A DNA stretch of 6,489 nt from UBA1568 sp964488025 (GCA_964488025.1 CAZATJ010000026.1:1-6489), one strand, 5' to 3'; numbered from the stretch's first letter, positions 1 to 5,660 are shown. Notes: a model not told the origin generated them from the sequence alone. Numbers and translations: made by a program.

Positions 1-1
1 T

Positions 2-100
2 TTTTTTATAGAGAATAGCGTTTCAAAAATGCCAGATGAGATTCCTCAAGACCTACAGTCGATAAAGGAGATTCATGAGCTGCTTAGTATACTAGCTTGA
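2..100 (+). CDS. C-terminal end of an unidentified protein (partial)
   Basis: One frame is open from the left edge to a TGA at 98-100, giving about 32 residues. An internal ATG at 29 would give only 23 residues, so the frame more likely continues a gene that begins outside the window. The tail is mixed acidic and hydrophobic, with an amphipathic stretch ending in Leu-Leu-Ser-Ile-Leu-Ala. It has no recognisable motif, and I cannot name a family. The support is its position: a rho-independent terminator follows 18 nt after the stop, as expected at the end of a transcription unit. It could be a chance open frame. Confidence 0.4.
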   Translation, partial: FFIENSVSKMPDEIPQDLQSIKEIHELLSILA

Positions 101-118
101 TGACGCTTCGCAGAAATT

Positions 119-148
119 TCCCCCGTCCCTTTCGGCGGAGGGATTTTT
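119..148 (+). terminator. Rho-independent terminator after the left-edge gene
   Basis: The outer arm TCCC (119-122) pairs with GGGA (140-143). The inner arm CCGTC (123-127) pairs with GGCGG (134-138), with one U-G pair and a bulged A at 139. The loop is CCTTTC and T5 follows at 144-148. The hairpin sits between the TGA at 100 and the next ATG at 165, so it should end the upstream unit and insulate the hydrolase gene. Confidence 0.75.
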
Positions 149-164
149 GTTTTATAGTGACCAT

Positions 165-785
165 ATGAAACCTGTTTATATTATTATTTTCGTGGTGTTG
201 GTGGTTATCGGCGGAATCCTGTTTTGGTATTTTTCTCGCGACACGGCGGTGAAGAATTATCCTTCGGAAAAAACCGGACCAGTCCTCATGTTCGGGGACA
301 GTTTGGTGGAGGGGGTGGGGGCGACGGCTGGTAACACGCTTCCGGAGCAGTTGGGACGGTTGGCTGGTATGAATATCTTGAATTATGGTGTGAGCGGAGA
401 AACGACACGTGATGGCCTGCTCCAGCTTGATGGAGCGCTTTCCAAGGAGCCAAAAGTCGCCATCGTGCTGCTCGGGGGAAATGATTTTTTGAAGAAGGTT
501 CCTCGCGAGGAAACTTTTCGGAATTTGGAGAAAATCGTCGGAGCTTTTCAGTCGCGAGGGGCGATTGTTCTGGTGCTTGGAGTGCGGAGCGGTATCATTG
601 CCGGTGGAGCGGATGAAGAATTTGAATCACTGGCCGATCGGACTGGCTCCGTCTATGTCTCTGATGTCCTTTCAGGTGTCTTCGGGCATCCGGATCTGAT
701 GAGTGACGCTATCCACCCTAACGACCAGGGTTATGCTGTTATTGCGAGACGTCTCCTACCGGTACTGCTGAAATATTCCCGTTAG
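165..785 (+). CDS. Membrane-anchored SGNH/GDSL hydrolase (TesA-like esterase/lysophospholipase)
   Basis: The 206-residue product starts with an N-terminal hydrophobic helix (about residues 4-23) followed by Arg/Asp, a signal anchor placing the catalytic domain outside the membrane. All SGNH blocks are present: block I GDSLVEG at 44-50 with nucleophile Ser46, block II Gly75 in NYGVSGE, block III GGND at 104-107 with Asn106, and block V DAIH at 181-184 giving Asp181 and His184. The spacing matches TesA-type arylesterase/thioesterase/lysophospholipase enzymes, which cleave acyl esters; the exact substrate cannot be read. I chose ATG 165 because the anchor begins directly after it. An in-frame TTG at 147 lies in the terminator T-tract. 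No Shine-Dalgarno is evident. The gene stands alone between the upstream terminator and the DUF1993 promoter. Confidence 0.9.
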   Translation: MKPVYIIIFVVLVVIGGILFWYFSRDTAVKNYPSEKTGPVLMFGDSLVEGVGATAGNTLPEQLGRLAGMNILNYGVSGETTRDGLLQLDGALSKEPKVAIVLLGGNDFLKKVPREETFRNLEKIVGAFQSRGAIVLVLGVRSGIIAGGADEEFESLADRTGSVYVSDVLSGVFGHPDLMSDAIHPNDQGYAVIARRLLPVLLKYSR

Positions 786-820
786 TTATTTTCCCTGGTG
801 GCGAAATTCGGAGTTACTGA

Positions 821-849
821 TTGCTCGTTTGCAAGAATTCTTCTATACT
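821..849 (+). promoter_or_regulatory. Sigma-70-type promoter for the DUF1993 gene
   Basis: TTGCTC (821-826) and TATACT (844-849) are separated by exactly 17 nt. The -10 matches the consensus at 5 of 6 positions and the -35 at 3 of 6, with the TTG kept. Transcription would start near 856, giving a leader of about 26 nt. The same TTG-N3-N17-TAyACT form recurs upstream of the desaturase and of tag. Confidence 0.55.
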
Positions 850-881
850 GGGGAGACTTCTAAATCTTTTCAAATAAACCT

Positions 882-1409
882 ATGGCAAAGCTATCGATGT
901 ACAACGTGACGGTGCCGGAATTCAAGCGCTCACTGTTGGCGCTCAAGGCCATTTTGGTCAAGGCAGAAGCCTTTGTAGCGGAAAAGAAAATTGATGACGC
1001 GGCGCTCCTTCAGGCGCGGCTGGCACCGGATCAGTTTCCGCTCGTGAGGCAGGTGCAGATTGCTTGTGACAATGCCAAGGGTACGGCCGGTCGATTAGCG
1101 GGAGTGGAACTGCCAAAAATGGAAGACAACGAGGCAACGTTTGCCGAGCTTGAGGCACGCATCGATAAGACGGTGACTTTTCTCGATGAGTTTACTCCGG
1201 AGCAATTTGAGGGGAGTGAGGATCGGGAAATCGCCATTTATTTTCTCCCTGGGAAATTTCTTTCGGGTCTGGAATATTTGAATACCATGGGGCTGGCTAA
1301 CTTCTACTTTCACTTGACGACAGCCTACTCAATTCTACGCCACAATGGGATGAATATCGGCAAGGCAGACTATATGGGAGCGGTGGAGTTTCACGATGAG
1401 AAAAAATAA
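882..1409 (+). CDS. DUF1993 family protein
   Basis: The 175-residue product closely follows the DUF1993 pattern familiar from proteobacteria. It has an N-terminal SMYNVTVPEF segment, a central LLQARLAPDQFPLVRQVQIA block with AKGTAGRLAG shortly after, then a PEQFEGSEDREI block, and a C-terminal NFYFHLTTAYSILRHNG motif. Full-length members are about 165-175 residues, so this looks complete. The fold is thought to be a DinB-like helical bundle. Its biochemical role is not established and I assign none. No signal peptide or membrane segment is visible. The start at 882 gives the usual family N-terminus; there is no Shine-Dalgarno, and a promoter lies 33 nt upstream. The 3' end overlaps a possible small ORF at 1396. 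Confidence 0.93.
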   Translation: MAKLSMYNVTVPEFKRSLLALKAILVKAEAFVAEKKIDDAALLQARLAPDQFPLVRQVQIACDNAKGTAGRLAGVELPKMEDNEATFAELEARIDKTVTFLDEFTPEQFEGSEDREIAIYFLPGKFLSGLEYLNTMGLANFYFHLTTAYSILRHNGMNIGKADYMGAVEFHDEKK

Positions 1410-1503
1410 AGTTAAGGCGGTTTCCTTCTCAAATAATCCTCTTGTGCCGCAAGAATCCCAGCGGATTCTCGCTGATCTTCGCCGAAACTTTTCAGATGAC
1501 TGA
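1396..1503 (+). CDS. Possible 35-residue small protein overlapping the DUF1993 stop
   Basis: ATG at 1396 opens a 35-codon frame to TGA at 1501, overlapping the last 14 nt of the DUF1993 gene in another frame. A GGAG at 1385-1388 lies 7 nt before this ATG, a better ribosome site than most genes here have, which would suit translational coupling. The peptide is basic at the N-terminus (MRKNKVKAV), has a proline-containing middle, and ends in a helical-looking segment (SQRILADLRRNF) followed by two aspartates. I recognise no family. It could be a real small protein, the remnant of a larger gene (the frame stays open after the TGA until 1572), or chance. Confidence 0.35.
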   Translation: MRKNKVKAVSFSNNPLVPQESQRILADLRRNFSDD

Positions 1504-1570
1504 AAAAACCAGGCTTTCGGCTCCAGGCTCGCCCAAGAGAATTTTTGAGAGGAAGGAATGTGATATATAA
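1410..1570 (+). other. Hairpin-rich spacer between the DUF1993 gene and yadG
   Basis: Apart from the small ORF at its start, this 161-nt gap holds three inverted repeats. AGAATCC (1452-1458) pairs with GGATTCT (1463-1469) around CAGC. TTTTCAG (1489-1495) pairs with CTGAAAA (1500-1506) around ATGA. GCCGAAA (1481-1487) pairs with TTTCGGC (1515-1521), enclosing the second hairpin. None is followed by a T-tract, so none looks like a standard terminator. CCAGGCT also occurs twice (1509-1515 and 1523-1529). The region may be a structured leader or an intercistronic processing element. Confidence 0.4.
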
Positions 1571-1571
1571 G
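1545..1571 (+). promoter_or_regulatory. Weak candidate promoter before yadG
   Basis: TTGAGA (1545-1550) lies 15 nt before TATAAG (1566-1571), inside an AT-rich TATATAA run. The spacing is short and the start site would fall only a few bases before the ATG at 1583, so support is modest. Read-through from the DUF1993 promoter is an alternative. Confidence 0.25.
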
Positions 1572-1582
1572 TGAGTATTAAT

Positions 1583-2506
1583 ATGGCGAACGCGCTCCAA
1601 ATAAAAAATCTGAAAAAGACCTATGCGAGCGGCACAGAGGCGCTCAAGGGCGTAACGTTAGACGTGGCGGAAGGGGATTTTTTCGGTCTCCTTGGACCCA
1701 ATGGTGCCGGCAAATCAACCCTCATCGGGATTGTTGCCGGACTTAGTAACAAAACATCTGGGTCAGTAGAAGTTTTCGGTCATAACATTGAAACGGAAAC
1801 AAGTTTGGCTAAAGCCAGTGTGGGACTCGTGCCGCAGGAATTTAATTTTAGTATCTTCGAAAAAGTGATTGACATCGTCTGTGATCAGGCGGGGTACTAT
1901 GGCATTTCACGTTCGGTCGCTTTGCCACGCGCAGAAAAATACCTCAAACTTCTGGGGTTGTGGGAAAAAAGAAATGAACCATCGATGCGGCTTTCCGGAG
2001 GGATGAAGCGGCGCCTCATGATCGCTCGGGCGCTTATCCATGAACCGAAATTACTCATCCTTGATGAGCCGACGGCTGGGGTGGATATCGAACTGCGCCG
2101 GGAGATGTGGGGTTTTTTACGTGAGCTCAACGCTGTTGGTAAGACCATTATTCTTACCACTCACTATCTCGAAGAGGCCGAGCAGCTGTGTCAGCGGGTC
2201 GCGATCATCAACCATGGGGAGATTGTTTCGGAAGGACTGGTTAAGGACTTGTTGGGACAGATGTCTGCCGAAACGTTCATATTCGATCTGATGACGCCGC
2301 TTTCGGAAGCGAATGAAAAGCTCATGGCCAATTTCGGTGTCAGGAAAGTTGATGCTGACACGATTGAGATGGTTGTGGCCAAGGGTGAAAGCCTGACGGA
2401 TGCCCTGGTCGCTCTCGGGCGACTGGGTATAGAGGTACGGAGTATGCGTAATAAATCCAATCGGCTGGAAGAGTTGTTTCTCGATGTCACCAAAAAATCT
2501 GTCTAA
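1583..2506 (+). CDS. yadG: ABC-2 transporter ATP-binding protein, YadG-like
   Basis: This 307-residue ATPase has the full ABC set: Walker A GPNGAGKST (38-46), Q-loop Gln85 in VPQEFNF, signature LSGGM (137-141), Walker B LLILDEP (157-163), D-loop GVD (166-168) and switch His194 in TTHYLEEAE. Length and sequence follow Escherichia coli YadG throughout, including SGGMKRRLMIARAL, GVDIELRR and the C-terminal SMRNKSNRLEELF. It should drive transport through the permease encoded 4 nt downstream; the substrate of YadGH is unknown. ATG 1583 gives the family N-terminus. A GTG at 1571 would add four residues, and a weak AGTGAG at 1570-1575 precedes the ATG. It is the first gene of the yadG-yadH-MerT-like cluster. 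Confidence 0.93.
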   Translation: MANALQIKNLKKTYASGTEALKGVTLDVAEGDFFGLLGPNGAGKSTLIGIVAGLSNKTSGSVEVFGHNIETETSLAKASVGLVPQEFNFSIFEKVIDIVCDQAGYYGISRSVALPRAEKYLKLLGLWEKRNEPSMRLSGGMKRRLMIARALIHEPKLLILDEPTAGVDIELRREMWGFLRELNAVGKTIILTTHYLEEAEQLCQRVAIINHGEIVSEGLVKDLLGQMSAETFIFDLMTPLSEANEKLMANFGVRKVDADTIEMVVAKGESLTDALVALGRLGIEVRSMRNKSNRLEELFLDVTKKSV

Positions 2507-2510
2507 CGTT

Positions 2511-3284
2511 ATGACGTACGAACAAATGTGGGTGGCCTATATGACGATTGTCCGTAAAGAAACGGGACGCTTTCTCCGTATCTGGCCGCAGACGCTTCTG
2601 CCATCGGTCATTACGACGACGCTGTATTATGTGATTTTTGGTACGTTCATCGGGTCGCAGATTGAAGCCATTGGTGGCTATACTTACATTCAGTTCATCG
2701 TACCAGGTTTGGTGATGATGGCCGTCATTACCAATTCGTTTACCAATGTGGCCAGCTCATTTTTTGGTTCGAAATTCCAGAAACAGATTGAGGAACTGCT
2801 GGTCGCGCCCATCTCGCCCTTTCTTGTCGTCGCCGGGTATGTGACGGGCGGAGTGCTTCGTGGCCTTCTGACGGGAGTGTTGGTACTTGGAGTCGCACTG
2901 TTCTTTACGCACTTGACCATGCATAGCATATTGTTGACCGTGATGTTCATCTTTCTCACCGCGCTGCTGTTTTCCTTAGCGGGGATGGTCAATGCCATCT
3001 ATGCCAAGAAGTTCGATGGCATCTCGATTATCCCGACATTCGTTCTGACGCCGCTCACTTATCTCGGCGGGGTGTTCTATTCCGTAAAAATGCTGCCGGA
3101 GTTTTGGCAGCAAGTCTCCGCTCTCAACCCGATCCTCTACATGGTCAACGGATTCCGTTATGGACTGCTGGGAATTTCTGACACGAGCATAGCAGGCAGT
3201 TTTCTGATTCTCGTGGTCTTAAGCGGGGTGATGCTTGGTTTTACCATGTATCTGTTCAAGACGGGGAGAGGACTGCGGACATAG
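2511..3284 (+). CDS. yadH: ABC-2 transporter permease, YadH-like
   Basis: The product is a 257-residue integral membrane protein of the ABC-2 permease family, the length of Escherichia coli YadH. It shares YadH hallmarks such as RFLRIWPQTLLPSVIT near the start, QFIVPGLVMM, NVASSFFG, IEELLVAP, PTFVLTPLTYLGGVFYS, LNPILYMVNGFRYG and a terminal GRGLRT. Six hydrophobic segments are expected, with the IEELLVAP region likely forming the ATPase coupling contact. An ATG at 2484 would overlap yadG by 23 nt and add nine residues; ATG 2511 aligns better with YadH, so I prefer it. With YadG it forms the inner-membrane transporter. Some ABC-2 systems export drugs, polysaccharides or lipids, but this substrate cannot be inferred. 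Confidence 0.93.
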   Translation: MTYEQMWVAYMTIVRKETGRFLRIWPQTLLPSVITTTLYYVIFGTFIGSQIEAIGGYTYIQFIVPGLVMMAVITNSFTNVASSFFGSKFQKQIEELLVAPISPFLVVAGYVTGGVLRGLLTGVLVLGVALFFTHLTMHSILLTVMFIFLTALLFSLAGMVNAIYAKKFDGISIIPTFVLTPLTYLGGVFYSVKMLPEFWQQVSALNPILYMVNGFRYGLLGISDTSIAGSFLILVVLSGVMLGFTMYLFKTGRGLRT

Positions 3285-3311
3285 GAGTGAGTTAAAAATT
3301 CTTAATTTTTT
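3283..3311 (+). promoter_or_regulatory. Shine-Dalgarno plus AT hairpin before the MerT-like gene
   Basis: AGGAG (3283-3287) overlaps the yadH stop but lies 24 nt before the ATG at 3312, too far for normal use. Between them AAAAATT (3294-3300) and AATTTTT (3304-3310) form a 7-bp hairpin with a CTT loop. When folded it would shorten the effective spacing to about 7 nt. Confidence 0.45.
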
Positions 3312-3677
3312 ATGAAACTGAAGGAAATATTCAAAGTGACGGGGTTGCCGGTGTTGTTTGCCTCAATGTGTTGCTTGTCGCCGATTATTCTCGTGCTCCT
3401 TGGAGTGAGTACGGTGACCTTTGCGACGTCGCTGACCGATGTATTGTACGGAGACTACAAGTGGGCATTTCGAGCGTTTGGGCTACTCTTGCTCGCTGGC
3501 AGTATCGTGTTTTACCTCAGGCGACAGGGGGTGTGTACACTCGACCAGGCCAAGCGTGAGCGTAATCGCATCATCAATCTTGTTGTCACCACATTGATCG
3601 CCGGCATCCTCGGCTATCTCTTTTTTCTCTACGTCGTCGTGCACTACCTCGGTGTCTGGCTCAGTATTTGGGAATAA
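3312..3677 (+). CDS. Small MerT-like membrane protein with a vicinal cysteine pair
   Basis: The 121-residue product has about three hydrophobic segments (roughly 12-36, 53-68 and 88-116). The first carries Cys20-Cys21 in SMCCLSPIILVLLGVS, closely resembling the first helix of MerT/MerF mercuric ion transporters, where the paired cysteines pass Hg(II) through the membrane. A third cysteine (Cys75) lies in the basic loop after the second segment, where MerT also has cysteines. The last segment ends in YVVVHYLGVWLSIW. No merA, merR or merP is present, so mercury uptake is only one possibility; another thiophilic metal or a redox role could fit. It lies 27 nt after yadH on the same strand and is probably cotranscribed. 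Fold resemblance is fairly good, function uncertain. Confidence 0.6.
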   Translation: MKLKEIFKVTGLPVLFASMCCLSPIILVLLGVSTVTFATSLTDVLYGDYKWAFRAFGLLLLAGSIVFYLRRQGVCTLDQAKRERNRIINLVVTTLIAGILGYLFFLYVVVHYLGVWLSIWE

Positions 3678-3935
3678 TTTTACTAAGAGGCGAGACCTCT
3701 AAGATAGGTATGGTGATTCAAAAAGGTATCAAGTATCTCTAAAATGGATTTTGGAATTAAGGTAAGTGTTATGCCTTGTCAAAAGGCTTCTTTCATGCTA
3801 CATTTGGGGTGTTGTAAGTTTTCTCTCTGGAAGACGCTTAGACGAGACATTCGGTTGCCAAACTTGAATTCCGTGAAGTAGAGCCAGAAATTTGAGAAAG
3901 GTCCACTTACACGGTAATCAAGTGATAGATTCGAT
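3678..3935 (+). other. Long spacer with the leader of the RRM gene
   Basis: This 258-nt stretch is the largest gap in the window. Near its left end AGAGG (3686-3690) pairs with CCTCT (3696-3700), but no T-tract follows, so the end of the transporter operon is not clearly marked. A promoter lies at 3776-3804. Close to the RRM start, CACTT (3904-3908) can pair with AAGTG (3920-3924). No Shine-Dalgarno lies near the ATG at 3936. A 45-codon ATG frame at 3744-3881 has no ribosome site and an unconvincing composition. Confidence 0.4.
3776..3804 (+). promoter_or_regulatory. Extended -10 promoter for the RRM gene
   Basis: TTGTCA (3776-3781, 5 of 6 matches) and TACATT (3799-3804, 4 of 6) are 17 nt apart. 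A TG one base before the -10 makes it an extended -10 element. Transcription would start near 3811, leaving a leader of about 125 nt before the ATG at 3936. Confidence 0.5.
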
Positions 3936-4253
3936 ATGGCAACCAAATTGTATGTTGGTGGCGTTTCCTACGGTACGACCGAGGACGGACTGCGCGATGC
4001 TTTCGCCCAGGCCGGGAATGTCACTTCTGCCAAGATCATCATCGACAAGATGACGGGCCGCTCACGCGGTTTCGCTTTCGTCGAGATGGCCACAGACGAC
4101 GAGGCCCAAAAGGCCATCGAGCTGTGGAATGGTAAGGAGTTAGACGGACGGACGCTGACTGTCAACGAAGCTCGTCCTTTGGAAGAGCGCGCTCCTCGCA
4201 CCGGTAACGGTGGGGGATTCCGCGACAATAACCAGAGCGGCAGCCGTTGGTAG
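3936..4253 (+). CDS. Single-RRM RNA-binding protein with a Gly/Arg/Asn-rich tail
   Basis: The 105-residue protein is essentially one RNA recognition motif. RNP2 is LYVGGV (5-10) and RNP1 is RGFAFVEM (44-51); the RNA-stacking aromatics Tyr6, Phe46 and Phe48 are all present. The DKMTGRSRGF loop and the final GRTLTVNEARP strand are typical of bacterial Rbp and plant glycine-rich RNA-binding proteins. Residues 85-105 form a short disordered tail rich in Gly, Asn and Arg. It likely binds single-stranded RNA in the cytoplasm. Cyanobacterial relatives are often cold-induced, but regulation here is unknown. It has its own promoter with a long leader and a strong terminator after the stop, so it is monocistronic. 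The start is set by the family N-terminus, with no clear Shine-Dalgarno. Confidence 0.95.
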   Translation: MATKLYVGGVSYGTTEDGLRDAFAQAGNVTSAKIIIDKMTGRSRGFAFVEMATDDEAQKAIELWNGKELDGRTLTVNEARPLEERAPRTGNGGGFRDNNQSGSRW

Positions 4254-4292
4254 TTTTGTCCGGAGGTTGCTCTGCAATCTTCGGCACAACGC

Positions 4293-4327
4293 AAAAAACA
4301 GTCTTGAGCAATCGAGACTGTTTTTTT
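4293..4327 (+). terminator. Strong rho-independent terminator after the RRM gene
   Basis: ACAGTCT (4298-4304) pairs with AGACTGT (4315-4321), extended inward by TGA/TCG and capped by a GCAA tetraloop of the GNRA type (4308-4311). An A-tract precedes the stem and T7 (4321-4327) follows, so the A and T runs can lengthen the stem. The flanking tracts also allow termination in the reverse direction. Confidence 0.92.
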
Positions 4328-4354
4328 GTGTTTCTTTAGGGCTTGCTCTACACT
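4326..4354 (+). promoter_or_regulatory. Promoter for the desaturase gene
   Basis: TTGTGT (4326-4331) and TACACT (4349-4354) are 17 nt apart, with a predicted start near 4361 and a leader of about 40 nt. The -35 overlaps the last Ts of the preceding terminator. The -10 resembles the TATACT boxes of the DUF1993 and tag promoters. Confidence 0.45.
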
Positions 4355-4367
4355 AGGGGCAAGTCCT
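4338..4367. repeat. Inverted repeat enclosing the desaturase -10 box
   Basis: AGGGCTTGC (4338-4346) and GCAAGTCCT (4359-4367) are complementary at eight of nine positions, plus one G-T pair, with a 12-nt spacer that contains the -10 box TACACT. The placement would suit a repressor operator. In RNA, only the right arm would lie in the transcript. Confidence 0.4.
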
Positions 4368-4388
4368 TTTCCATCAACCTTCCAATTT

Positions 4389-4393
4389 GGGAG
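4389..4393 (+). promoter_or_regulatory. Ribosome binding site setting the desaturase start
   Basis: GGGAG lies 6 nt before the ATG at 4400. It favours this start over an in-frame TTG at 4343, which falls inside the promoter region and would add an unconserved N-terminus. Confidence 0.7.
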
Positions 4394-4399
4394 ACCCTT

Positions 4400-5602
4400 A
4401 TGTTTGACACTATCTTGTCGTTCTTGGTATCCGGGCTGCTTGATGCGACCTGGTGGCAGATTTTGCTTTACACATTGGTGACGACCCATATCACCATCTT
4501 GGCGGTGACAATTTTTTTGCACCGGGCCCAAGCACATCGGGCGCTTGATCTGCATCCATCCATCGCACACTTCTTCCGTTTTTGGCTCTGGCTCACCACG
4601 GGTATGGTGACCAAAGAGTTCGTGGCGGTACACCGTAAGCACCACGCCAAAGTAGAGACGGCAGAAGATCCTCATAGTCCGCAGACGTACGGCCTTCAGG
4701 CCTTGCTTTTGATGGGGGTGGAGCTGTATCGTGCCGAAGCCATCATTCCTGAAACGGTGGCCAAGTACGGTTTTGGTACGCCAGATGACTGGATCGAGCG
4801 TCACCTTTACACGCGTTACAGCTGGCAGGGCGTAGGGCTCATGCTCATTCTCGACCTTTTCCTCTTCGGCGGTATCGGGGTGACCGTGTGGGCAGTGCAG
4901 ATGGTGTGGATCCCTTGGTGGGCGACCGGCGTCATCAATGGTCTTGGTCACTATTGGGGCTACCGCAATTTCGAGATACCTGACGCGTCGACCAACGTGT
5001 CGCCCTGGGGTATCCTGATCGGCGGGGAGGAACTGCACAACAACCACCACACCTATCCGACTTCGGCCAAGTTCTCGGTCAAGCCCTACGAGTTCGATAT
5101 CGGCTGGGTCTATATCCGTGCCATGGAGATGGTCGGTCTGGCCACGGTCAGGCACGTGGCACCGTCTCGGATAGAATTCGGTCCCGTCGGCCTCGCCGAT
5201 GAGCACACGCTCAACGCGGTGATTGCTCACCGCTATGAGCTGATGGCCGAGTTTGCCGCTGAGCTGAGGCGCACGGCGCTCGTTGAAGCGAGGAAACTGA
5301 GATCACAGGGTGTTACCGGCGTTCGTTTACGAAACATGAAAGTGGCGAGGCAGTGGCTCTATCGTGACCAAAGGTTCATCCCGCAGAGCGTGGCAGTACA
5401 GCTGAGGATGGCAGTGCATACGAGCCCTGAGTTGGCCAGGCTCATGGTGATGCGCGAAAAACTGCGCGGGCTGTGGACGCGAACCAATGCGTCCGCAAAT
5501 CAGCTGGTCACTGATCTGCAGATCTGGTGCAAGCTGGCTGAAATGAGCGGCAATGAAGCGCTCCAGAATCTTTCGTTTTTGATGCGAGCGATGCGCCGCT
5601 AA
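4400..5602 (+). CDS. Membrane fatty acid (acyl-CoA type) desaturase with C-terminal extension
   Basis: The 400-residue di-iron desaturase has all three histidine boxes: HRAQAHR (41-47), HRKHH (78-82) and HNNHH (213-217), with the extra ligand His184 in NGLGHYWGYRNFE. Hydrophobic segments precede and separate the boxes. The pattern is that of delta-9 acyl-CoA/acyl-lipid desaturases that place a double bond in saturated acyl chains, and the sequence resembles proteobacterial members. The core ends near residue 247. Residues 248-400 form a largely helical, charged extension with no histidine cluster; its role is unknown. It should act at the cytoplasmic membrane and needs an electron donor, not encoded here. 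It has its own promoter, ribosome site and terminator. ATG 4400 is chosen from the GGGAG at 4389. Confidence 0.93.
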   Translation: MFDTILSFLVSGLLDATWWQILLYTLVTTHITILAVTIFLHRAQAHRALDLHPSIAHFFRFWLWLTTGMVTKEFVAVHRKHHAKVETAEDPHSPQTYGLQALLLMGVELYRAEAIIPETVAKYGFGTPDDWIERHLYTRYSWQGVGLMLILDLFLFGGIGVTVWAVQMVWIPWWATGVINGLGHYWGYRNFEIPDASTNVSPWGILIGGEELHNNHHTYPTSAKFSVKPYEFDIGWVYIRAMEMVGLATVRHVAPSRIEFGPVGLADEHTLNAVIAHRYELMAEFAAELRRTALVEARKLRSQGVTGVRLRNMKVARQWLYRDQRFIPQSVAVQLRMAVHTSPELARLMVMREKLRGLWTRTNASANQLVTDLQIWCKLAEMSGNEALQNLSFLMRAMRR

Positions 5603-5621
5603 AAGCATCTCGGCATACGGG

Positions 5622-5660
5622 CCGGCAAGGGGGAGAATCATCCTCATGCCGGTTTTTTTT
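5622..5660 (+). terminator. Rho-independent terminator after the desaturase gene
   Basis: CCGGCA (5622-5627) pairs with TGCCGG (5647-5652), further GGGG/TCCTC pairing extends the stem inward, and T8 follows (5653-5660). A second copy of the left arm, CGGCAT (5611-5616), can compete for ATGCCG. The T-tract overlaps the stop codon of the convergent tag gene. Confidence 0.88.

Noticed and set aside
88..93. Perfect TATACT box near the end of the left-edge gene
   Set aside because: There is no -35 element at suitable distance and a terminator at 119-148 lies before the next gene. At most it would give a very short RNA.
98..100. Recoded TGA (as in lineages where UGA is glycine)
   Set aside because: All full-length genes in the window read intact with the standard code and contain no in-frame TGA.
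1489..1506. Hairpin TTTTCAG-ATGA-CTGAAAA as terminator of the DUF1993 gene
   Set aside because: The 3' side is followed by A residues and CC rather than a T-tract, so intrinsic termination is not supported.
3744..3881. 45-codon ORF in the spacer before the RRM gene
   Set aside because: It has no ribosome site, overlaps the predicted promoter, and its composition is unconvincing.
3968..5230. 420-codon open frame on the minus strand across the RRM gene and desaturase
   Set aside because: It is antisense to two clearly real genes and their terminator, has a low-complexity His/Arg/Pro-rich composition, and matches no family. It is a codon-bias shadow.
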